NCBI GenBank assembly: GCA_030605705.1
Contig: JAUWHU010000514.1
Location: 1-7,820, forward strand
Direction of reading: 5' to 3'
From: Thermoflexia bacterium
GTDB taxonomy: Bacteria; Chloroflexota; Anaerolineae; B4-G1; SLSP01
DNA length: 7,820 nucleotides
Part shown: in pieces, positions 1 to 4,619 of the stretch
Layout of the letters: each line of letters opens with the position of its first letter
Numbering within the stretch: position 1 is the first letter of the stretch
The notes under the pieces: model-generated
What the model saw: only the letters and a program-made list of their open reading frames with translations
Told to the model about the DNA's origin: nothing
The model's database searches: none
Translations under genes and position numbers: made by a program

Positions 1-320
1 GACTTGGCGTGGTAAGTGCCACGCGACGTAAATTTTTCACCACAGATTACACGGATTACACTGATTTTTTACTTTTTTCCGTGCTAATTCGTGAAATCCG
101 TGGTTAATTTTAACTCGACCACGCGAATTCCCAAAGAGCCATTTTTCTCTGCGCCTTTGCGTCTCTGCGTTTATTTTAACCTTTTTTTCAGGAGACTCAT
201 TATTCTATCCCCAAGATAAGTCAGTGACTGGTGATTGGGGACTGGTTGCCGGGCGTCGGGTTCAGTAGACGCTACAAATCACCGAATCACGAATTACAAA
301 TCACGAATCACGTAGTCAAT
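1..320. repeat. gene-free repeat-rich spacer
   Basis: No credible gene lies here; the only open frame of length (231-452) is antisense to the end of the GNAT gene. The stretch is a string of repeat modules. Bases 7-12 and 19-24 form a 6-bp hairpin (GCGTGG/CCACGC). Bases 38-110 form a module with 8-bp inverted arms CACGGATT (50-57) and AATCCGTG (95-102). Bases 149-174 carry CTCTGCG/TCTCTGCG words, which reappear at the window's end. Bases 213-247 carry 'gtgactggtgatt' words, which reappear near 6615. Bases 275-312 carry 'gaatcacgaattac' words, which reappear inverted at 910-937. Such modules are common in intergenic DNA of environmental, often Chloroflexota, genomes, but no function is established from the sequence. 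Confidence 0.6.
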
Positions 321-851
321 TTAACGGATGCGTTTGCGGAAGAACAAGCCGGTTTCCTGCCCCGGCCAGTAGACATCCTGAAAGCCACAGACGACGAAAT
401 GATGCTTGCGGGCAAAGGCTATCGCCGGTTTGGCTTTGAGCGGACATTCTAAGATCAATTGCTCCACGTCTTGCCGCAAGGCCCACGCGGTCGCGTGTTG
501 CAGGAGTCGCCCGGCCACTCCTCTGCGCCGGTGTGCCAGGGCTACGACCAGATCGCTAATACGCGCTTGCCGGTGCTCGACTTCCAGCACCAGCGTCAGG
601 TACCCCAGGATTTTGGAGCGCTCGGTCGCTACCCAGAAGCCATCGCGGCGTTGCCAGGCACGCAGGTGTTCCTCAGGCGTGAGGAGTGGCCTGATCTGCT
701 GACGGCGCGGCAGACGCACCTCGCGGAAGTGCATCCCCCATTCACTATCCCCATGCAGCTCTTCCATTTGCCAGGCCACATCGGTCTCGTAGCCGGCGTC
801 CAATGCCAGGCAAGTTTTCCAGTCGTCGTTGCGAGCTGAGCGAATCCGCAC
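321..851 (-). CDS. GNAT-family N-acetyltransferase
   Basis: A 176-residue protein of the GCN5-related acetyltransferase superfamily, which transfers an acyl group from acyl-CoA to an amine. The substrate cannot be read from the sequence. The acetyl-CoA-binding motif A is clear: strand ISDLVV (about 98-103), then RRRGVAGRLL (108-117), matching the Q/R-x-x-G-x-G/A pyrophosphate loop with R108, G111 and A113. A motif-B-like segment FARKHHFVVCGF lies near 146-157. The protein has no signal peptide and no membrane helix, so it should be cytoplasmic. I chose the GTG start at 851 because GGGGAGG (857-863, minus strand) lies 5 bases upstream. A TTG at 875 would add 8 residues but would place the ribosome site inside the gene. 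The gene follows the 257-residue membrane protein gene on the same strand after 152 bases of repeats, so it is probably transcribed separately. Family is certain; role is unknown. Confidence 0.85.
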   Translation of the reverse strand: MRIRSARNDDWKTCLALDAGYETDVAWQMEELHGDSEWGMHFREVRLPRRQQIRPLLTPEEHLRAWQRRDGFWVATERSKILGYLTLVLEVEHRQARISDLVVALAHRRRGVAGRLLQHATAWALRQDVEQLILECPLKAKPAIAFARKHHFVVCGFQDVYWPGQETGLFFRKRIR

Positions 852-856
852 TAAAG

Positions 857-863
857 CCTCCCC
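857..863 (-). promoter_or_regulatory. Shine-Dalgarno that decides the GNAT start
   Basis: GGGGAGG on the minus strand, 5 bases before the GTG at 851. It lies inside the reading frame if the upstream TTG (875) is used, which argues for the GTG. Confidence 0.7.
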
Positions 864-898
864 GTATCTTTTCAATCTTGATCACCCGATTAAAGTGA

Positions 899-1003
899 TT
901 CGATGGTTCGTAATTCGTGATTCGTAATTTGTGATTCTCTTGAGGCGTTGTGCCGCTGAGACGCTGCAACGCTGACACGCTGAGACGCACCAATCCCTAA
1001 TCA
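899..1003. repeat. word-repeat spacer between membrane protein and GNAT genes
   Basis: Bases 910-923 are an exact inverted copy of bases 284-297 (GAATCACGAATTAC), and a related word follows at 923-937. Bases 954-964 and 978-988 are two exact copies of CGCTGAGACGC, with a degenerate third copy between them. Bases 990-1006 read on the minus strand as 'tag-tgattagggattgg', running directly on from the upstream gene's stop codon. No gene or terminator with a T-tract is visible. Confidence 0.65.
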
Positions 1004-1777
1004 CTATCTAATATACAGCGGGATGATGCAATTCGTGGTGTTCCCGTAAACATCCACCGCCACCAGTCGGAAGCGATAGGGGCCTCCGGATGGATAGCTT
1101 TGTGGATTGGAGATGTCCCAGTAGCCCAAGATGCCGTTTTCGACAGGTGTATCGAACTGTTGGATGAAGTTCAGCGTGTCCGAGCCGGGGAACTGCACCT
1201 CAAACTTGTAATAACCGAAGGAGTTGATCGTCGCCGTTCCCCGTATCTCCACTATACCGGAGACCGTCGCAGCGGCTGCCGGGGCGATGATCTGCACATC
1301 CGGCGAAGGGCAACTCGGCGGCTCGGCGGTCGGCAACGGCATGGAGGTGGGCGTCGCGGTCGGTGTGAGCGTCTCCGTGGGCGACTCAACCGGCGTGAGC
1401 AGCGGTGTAGTCTCCGGCGTGATCCCCACCGCGACGGTGAGCGTCGGTGACGGGGTGATGGTTGGCGTGGCCGTCGCCGTCGGCTGAGGGGTCAGCCCCG
1501 CCTCAAGCGTCACCGTTCCCGTTTCCGACGCCGGTAAAGTGGGGACGATGTAGTGACCGACCAGGAAGACCATGCCTCCCAGCGCCAGGAAAAGCACCGC
1601 GACCGCCCAGGCGCGCCGGCCCTGCTGTTGGGCGATTTCCCTTTCCAAGGAAAATTGCGCCATTTCGCGCTTGCGCCGAGCCGATAGCGCCGTCGCAGCA
1701 TAACCAACCGCGCCGAGCAGGCAGACCAGGTAGAGCAATATCGCTTGCTGGGCAAGCCATTGTAACACTATATTCAT
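1004..1777 (-). CDS. membrane-anchored protein with Thr/Pro-rich stalk and extracellular beta-domain
   Basis: A 257-residue protein of unknown function. Two hydrophobic helices are visible, about 12-32 and 56-78, separated by a charged stretch (RRKRE, then EREIAQQQGRR) that should be cytoplasmic. This places both the N-terminus and the C-terminal part outside. Residues 95-158 are a low-complexity Thr/Pro/Ser stalk. Residues 159-257 look like an Ig-like or Big-type beta-domain: VQIIAP...VSGIVEIRGTA, then a YYKFEV strand and a closing PYRFRLVAVDVYGN strand. Cys156 and Cys250 might form a disulfide. Similar 'P-x-x-G-x-x-V-x-G-x-V-x-I-x-G-T-A' domains are familiar from Chloroflexota surface proteins. 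The ATG lies 18 bases past the phosphorylase stop, with AAGGA rather far upstream, so it probably belongs to the xer-phosphorylase operon. The function is likely surface binding or structure, and this is inference. Confidence 0.75.
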   Translation of the reverse strand: MNIVLQWLAQQAILLYLVCLLGAVGYAATALSARRKREMAQFSLEREIAQQQGRRAWAVAVLFLALGGMVFLVGHYIVPTLPASETGTVTLEAGLTPQPTATATPTITPSPTLTVAVGITPETTPLLTPVESPTETLTPTATPTSMPLPTAEPPSCPSPDVQIIAPAAAATVSGIVEIRGTATINSFGYYKFEVQFPGSDTLNFIQQFDTPVENGILGYWDISNPQSYPSGGPYRFRLVAVDVYGNTTNCIIPLYIR

Positions 1778-1795
1778 GGCGTGTGCGCCGGTTCC

Positions 1796-2644
1796 TTAAA
1801 AAGAGACGGAGGTGAGTATGCCCCGGATGATGGTCTCCAAACGCGGCACGAGGAGCTTGCCGGCTTCCAATACCTCCTCATGATCAGGCGGCGGTGAACC
1901 GGCCTCGCCGGAGAGGGTGTTGCTGATCCCCGAAAGCCCCAAAACCCGCATCCCGCCGTGACGCGCTACGGTCACTTCGGGGACGGTGGACATGCCCACG
2001 GCATCGGTCCCGAAGATCCGCAGGAGACGCACATCAGCGGGGGTCTCGAAGCTCGGGCCAGACAGACAGATGTACACCCCTTCGTGGTGAGGGATGCCCG
2101 CCTGCCGGGCAATTTCCAGCGCCCGCCGGCGCAGTTCCGGGTCGTAGGCATCGTTCATGCTGGGAAAACGCGGCCCGAATTCGGCGATGTTGGGGCCGTG
2201 TAAGGGGTTCTGTCCCGCCATGCCCAGCAAGTTAATGTGATCGTGGATGATCATGACATCACCGGCGTGGTAGGTCCTGTTGATCCCGCCGGCGGCATTG
2301 GTCACGATGAGCAGCTCCACGCCCAAGACCTGCATCACCCGGATAGGGAAGCCGATCTGGCCCATGGAGTACCCTTCGTAGAAATGGCCCCGCCCCTGCA
2401 TGACCATCACGGCCTGTCCTTCTAAGGTCCCCAGCACCAGCCGGCCTACGTGGCCCTGGACGGTGGAGACGGGGAAGTCGGGGATTTCATCGTAAGGGAT
2501 GTTGGTCGCGTTCTCAACCGAGTCGGCCAGGGCGTTGAGACCTGAGCCTAAGATCAAACCCACTTTGGGTTGCAGCTTGGTGCGCTGCCGAATGGCGGCG
2601 GCAGCTGCTTGAAAATCCTGCATGGTGAAAAACTTTGTCGTCAT
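1796..2644 (-). CDS. punA: purine-nucleoside phosphorylase, trimeric (PNP/MTAP) type
   Basis: A 282-residue cytoplasmic enzyme that splits purine nucleosides with phosphate into the free base and (deoxy)ribose 1-phosphate, in purine salvage. Length is typical of the family. The signatures run in order: phosphate-binding GSGL (33-36), GRGHFYEGY with His87, NAAGG (116-120), PSFE with Phe199 and Glu200, DAVGMSTVPE with Met218, and SGISN with Asn242. The Glu200/Asn242 pair matches the base-recognition residues of human PNP (Glu201, Asn243). This favours guanosine/inosine over methylthioadenosine. The ATG at 2644 has AGGAG about 5-6 bases upstream and overlaps the recombinase stop as ATGA, indicating translational coupling. 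A xerD gene close to a PNP gene is also known from Bacillus subtilis (ripX-drm-pupG). The symbol could equally be pupG or deoD, depending on naming convention. Confidence 0.95.
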   Translation of the reverse strand: MTTKFFTMQDFQAAAAAIRQRTKLQPKVGLILGSGLNALADSVENATNIPYDEIPDFPVSTVQGHVGRLVLGTLEGQAVMVMQGRGHFYEGYSMGQIGFPIRVMQVLGVELLIVTNAAGGINRTYHAGDVMIIHDHINLLGMAGQNPLHGPNIAEFGPRFPSMNDAYDPELRRRALEIARQAGIPHHEGVYICLSGPSFETPADVRLLRIFGTDAVGMSTVPEVTVARHGGMRVLGLSGISNTLSGEAGSPPPDHEEVLEAGKLLVPRLETIIRGILTSVSF

Positions 2645-3576
2645 GGTGTCTCCTGTTTGTCAAGTTTACCTTCTGCCTCACGGGTGAAGGCGCGAGGATG
2701 TGCCTGATCGTAGGCGGCGCGTTTGCGCCGGCTCGATACCTCGGTGTAGATCTGAGTGGTGGTGATACTGGCGTGTCCCAGGAATTCCTGGACTTCGCGG
2801 AGTTCCGCGCCCCCCTCCAGCAGATGGGTGGCGAAGGTGTGGCGCAGCGTGTGCGGCGACACCTGGTTCTCCAGCCCCGCGTTCTGGGAGCACTGTTGGA
2901 TAATGAACCACAGCCCTTGCCGGGTGAGAGGTTGGCCCTCACGATTGAGGAAAATCGTGGATTCGCCAGCGTGGTGTAGCAGGAATGGTCGCCCGGTCTC
3001 GATGTAACGTTTCAGTGAGTTCTGCGCCCGGATATGGAGTGGGACCACGCGCTCTTTGTCGCCCTTGCCCACGCACCGCAATGTCCCCTCGGTGAAATTT
3101 ACGTCTCCGATCTGCAATGTGATAACCTCGGTCGCCCGCAGGCCGGTAGCGTAGAGAACTTCTAACAAAGCGTGGTCGCGCAGGCCGAGAGGTGTCTTGC
3201 GGAGGGCTGCCGTCTTTAGCAACTGTTGGACATCCTCCTGGGAAAGTGACTTGGGCAACCGGCGTCCCACCTTAGGCTGGTGCAGCCATTTACTGAGTTC
3301 CTGGGAAATGACGTTCTCCGTGAAGAGAAAATGCAGGAAGGAGCGCGTGGTCGCGATTTTGCGGGCGACGGTCGCCGGCTGGTAGTTGCGGTTCTGCAGC
3401 ATGGCGGCGAATTGTTCCAAGATTTCCGGTGTCAAAGCCTCCCAATCGCTCAACTCCTGCGTCTGGGTGAACCTTTGAAGCTGCCCCAGGTCATTTTTAT
3501 AGGCGTATAGGGTGTTGGCAGTGTAGCCGCGCTCAAATTCGATGTAGTGTAGGAACTGCTGTAGGTGAGTTTCCAT
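2641..3576 (-). CDS. xerD: tyrosine recombinase, XerC/XerD family
   Basis: A 311-residue site-specific recombinase of the size of E. coli XerD. The N-terminal SAM-like core-binding domain spans about 1-90 (FLHYIEFERGYTANTLYAYKNDL). The catalytic domain spans about 108-295 and carries the full set of active-site residues: Arg147 (TGLRATEV), Lys171 (VGKGDKERVVP), His242 and Arg245 (PHTLRH), His268 (LGHASITTTQIY) and the nucleophile Tyr277. The spacing is nearly identical to XerD (148, 172, 244, 247, 270, 279). The family resolves chromosome dimers at dif with a partner recombinase; no dif site or partner is visible here. The ATG at 3576 is the first possible start after an in-frame stop, with GAGGAA just upstream. 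The gene heads an operon with the phosphorylase, overlapping it by 4 bases. XerC and XerD cannot be told apart with confidence by eye, and an element-borne integrase is less likely given the housekeeping neighbour. Confidence 0.93.
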   Translation of the reverse strand: METHLQQFLHYIEFERGYTANTLYAYKNDLGQLQRFTQTQELSDWEALTPEILEQFAAMLQNRNYQPATVARKIATTRSFLHFLFTENVISQELSKWLHQPKVGRRLPKSLSQEDVQQLLKTAALRKTPLGLRDHALLEVLYATGLRATEVITLQIGDVNFTEGTLRCVGKGDKERVVPLHIRAQNSLKRYIETGRPFLLHHAGESTIFLNREGQPLTRQGLWFIIQQCSQNAGLENQVSPHTLRHTFATHLLEGGAELREVQEFLGHASITTTQIYTEVSSRRKRAAYDQAHPRAFTREAEGKLDKQETP

Positions 3577-3584
3577 AAATTCCT

Positions 3585-3603
3585 CAACATCTTAGGGATG
3601 TTG
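3585..3603 (-). promoter_or_regulatory. leader hairpin before xerD, between two ribosome-binding-like sites
   Basis: A perfect 6-bp stem CAACAT/ATGTTG (3585-3590 and 3598-3603) with a 7-base loop lies 9-27 bases upstream of the xerD start. On the minus strand an AGGAGG (3604-3609) sits directly before the stem and an AGGA directly after it. Folding would bring the strong distal site close to the start codon. A regulatory role is speculation. Confidence 0.4.
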
Positions 3604-3616
3604 CCTCCTATGACAG

Positions 3617-3644
3617 ATTATAGCCCAGCGCGGCAGAGCTGCAA
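3617..3644 (-). promoter_or_regulatory. sigma70-type promoter for the xerD-punA-membrane protein operon
   Basis: On the minus strand a perfect -10 TATAAT (3617-3622) is preceded, after 16 bases, by a weak -35 TTGCAG (3639-3644, 3 of 6). The start of transcription would be near 3610, giving a leader of about 35 bases containing the hairpin. The -10 is convincing; the -35 is not. Confidence 0.55.
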
Positions 3645-3655
3645 ATGTACGAATA

Positions 3656-3683
3656 GCGAATGATGAATGGCGAATGATGAATG
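3656..3683. repeat. two tandem copies of a 14-bp repeat
   Basis: GCGAATGATGAATG occurs twice with no gap (3656-3669 and 3670-3683), inside the divergent region between xerD and the moeA fragment. Similar 'gaatga/aatggc' words occur right after moeA (6546-6590), so this belongs to the spacer repeat vocabulary of the window. Confidence 0.75.
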
Positions 3684-3729
3684 GCAAGCGCGTCCGTGAC
3701 GCCTGACGTTTGACGAATTGCCCCTCCGC

Positions 3730-3758
3730 TTGTCATCTGCGCAACATTGGAGTATCAT
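3730..3758 (+). promoter_or_regulatory. sigma70-type promoter facing the moeA fragment
   Basis: TTGTCA (3730-3735, 5 of 6) and TATCAT (3753-3758, 5 of 6) are separated by the ideal 17 bases. Transcription would start near 3765, about 20 bases before the fragment's ATG. It is the best promoter seen on the plus strand and is probably the original moeA promoter. Confidence 0.6.
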
Positions 3759-3785
3759 TACAATAACTTACATTGGGACATGGGC

Positions 3786-3935
3786 ATGTTACATACACGC
3801 AATATCTATCTCCAAGAAGTTGCATTAGATGAAGCCCGCCAGCGGCTACGGCAAGCGCTGGAGGAGGCGGGCCGCTGGCAACCTCTAGCCGGAGTTGTCC
3901 GCGAGAATTATAGATGGTCATTTGCTAATTTATAG
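3786..3935 (+). pseudogene. moeA 5' fragment (first 36 codons), duplicated
   Basis: The first 36 codons (3786-3893) match the start of the complete moeA at 4620, with the homology running from 3783 to 3894 against 4617-4728. I count 5 mismatches in 112 bases. Four are synonymous and one changes Glu26 to Gln. After the GCC GGA codons homology stops abruptly; 13 unrelated codons follow to a TAG at 3933-3935. The product would be a 49-residue peptide covering only the first helix of MoeA, with no active site, so I call it a remnant. An in-frame TTG at 3747 lies within the putative promoter region and is unlikely to be used. The remnant keeps a promoter upstream, which the complete gene does not obviously have. 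It marks the left edge of the segment holding the toxin-antitoxin pair. Confidence 0.85.
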
Positions 3936-4065
3936 ATTCGCGATTTTGCTGTGTTATGAGCCGTCGGGGTGGAAATGAGAAAGCCATCAACATAGAATCA
4001 GAGGGGAACCCGATTCATGAAAATTATGACAGCAGCCGAAAGAGAGAGTAACCTATGGAGGAAGA
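3936..4065 (+). other. AT-rich leader of the toxin-antitoxin pair with two tiny ORFs
   Basis: Between the fragment's stop and brnT there is no recognised gene. Two short frames exist: 3956-4051 (31 codons, ATG AGC CGT start) and 4018-4086 (starting ATG AAA ATT ATG, about 20 codons, preceded by GAGGGG and overlapping the start of brnT in another frame). Neither resembles a family I know. They may be noise or leftovers of an older upstream gene. An autoregulatory operator would be expected here for a type II pair, but I see no clear palindrome. Confidence 0.35.
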
Positions 4066-4347
4066 ATGAACCTAGAGTTTGAATGGGATCCCCCAAAAGC
4101 CAAAATCAATCTCCAGAAGCATCAAATCAGTTTTGAAGAAGCCTTCACCATCTTTGATGACCTTCTGTTTATCACTTTTCTGGATGAAGAACATTCGATT
4201 GACGAAGAACGCTATATCACGATAGGTTTGTCTCAACGTCAGCGTTTACTGTTGGTAGCACATACTAACTATCAAGGACACATCCGTATCATTAGTGCAA
4301 GAAAGGCCACTAGAAATGAGCAAAGATTCTATGAAAAAGGATTATGA
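4066..4347 (+). CDS. brnT: BrnT family toxin (type II toxin-antitoxin)
   Basis: A 93-residue cytoplasmic protein of the BrnT/DUF497 family, RelE-fold ribonucleases that cut RNA and arrest growth until neutralised by the antitoxin. The family pattern is complete: FEWDPPKAKINLQKHQISFEEA (starting at residue 5), a central F-x-D-D segment, HSIDEERYITIG (43-54), a LLLVAHT strand (61-67), and the diagnostic IRIISARKATRNEQRFYE (73-90). Length is normal, with no sign of inactivation. The ATG has GGAGG 4 bases upstream. The next gene starts 32 bases before this one ends, as usual for toxin-first BrnT/BrnA pairs. The region is visibly AT-richer than the genes around it, which fits horizontal acquisition. 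Confidence 0.9.
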   Translation: MNLEFEWDPPKAKINLQKHQISFEEAFTIFDDLLFITFLDEEHSIDEERYITIGLSQRQRLLLVAHTNYQGHIRIISARKATRNEQRFYEKGL

Positions 4348-4552
4348 CGATTACGAGTTACGCGAGGAATATGACTTGTCTAAGTTACCTATAGTGCCCA
4401 GGGGTCGCTACGCCCCAGAGCGCAGAATGGGTAAAAATCTGGTGGTATTAGACCCAGATGTGGCGCAAGCATTCCAGAATGATGAGGCCGTTAATGCTGC
4501 TTTGCGACTGATTTTGCAAATCACTCAGATACCGCAGAAAGCAGCTACGTAG
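4316..4552 (+). CDS. antitoxin of the BrnT toxin (BrnA-like, divergent)
   Basis: A 78-residue protein in the antitoxin position, overlapping brnT by 32 bases. The N-terminus is acidic and probably disordered (DYDDYELREEYDLSKLP). It is followed by a basic patch GRYAPERRMGKN (about 30-41), a strand NLVVLDPDVAQAF, and a helix EAVNAALRLILQ (about 58-69). This order resembles ribbon-helix-helix antitoxins, in which an N-terminal tail wraps the toxin and a C-terminal strand-helix-helix binds operator DNA. The usual BrnA C-terminal signature (GYQTRINAVLR) is absent. The LDPDVA...VNAALR pattern recalls a separate family of small proteins, so BrnA membership is not certain. I chose ATG 4316 with GAAAGG 9 bases upstream. 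A GTG at 4295 would add 7 residues and ATG 4331 would remove 5. Confidence 0.75.
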   Translation: MSKDSMKKDYDDYELREEYDLSKLPIVPRGRYAPERRMGKNLVVLDPDVAQAFQNDEAVNAALRLILQITQIPQKAAT

Positions 4553-4570
4553 CCGCCCACCAGGGGCGGC
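4552..4570 (+). terminator. GC hairpin at the end of the antitoxin gene (weak terminator or attenuator)
   Basis: A perfect 7-bp stem GCCGCCC/GGGCGGC (4552-4558 and 4564-4570) with a 5-base loop begins within the antitoxin's stop codon. No T-run follows, only a few Ts at 4577-4582. It may only pause transcription or protect the mRNA end, and read-through into moeA is plausible. Confidence 0.35.
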
Positions 4571-4619
4571 CCCAATTCGTTTAAGACACGCCGAGATGAT
4601 TTCGCGGCGAGGAACCGGC

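Noticed and set aside
459..839. Plus-strand 126-codon frame over the GNAT gene
   Set aside because: The minus strand encodes a clear acetyl-CoA-binding motif with a good ribosome site; the plus-strand translation shows no recognisable feature.
1224..1487. Plus-strand frame rich in Val/Gly/Ser repeats
   Set aside because: It is the antisense of the Thr/Pro stalk of the membrane protein at 1004-1777; the apparent protein repeat comes from the stalk's codon bias.
3656..3683. CRISPR-like repeat
   Set aside because: There are only two 14-bp copies, directly abutting with no spacer and with no cas gene nearby.
3747..3785. TTG-initiated N-terminal extension of the moeA fragment
   Set aside because: The TTG overlaps the putative -10 region, and the added residues have no counterpart in the full-length MoeA.
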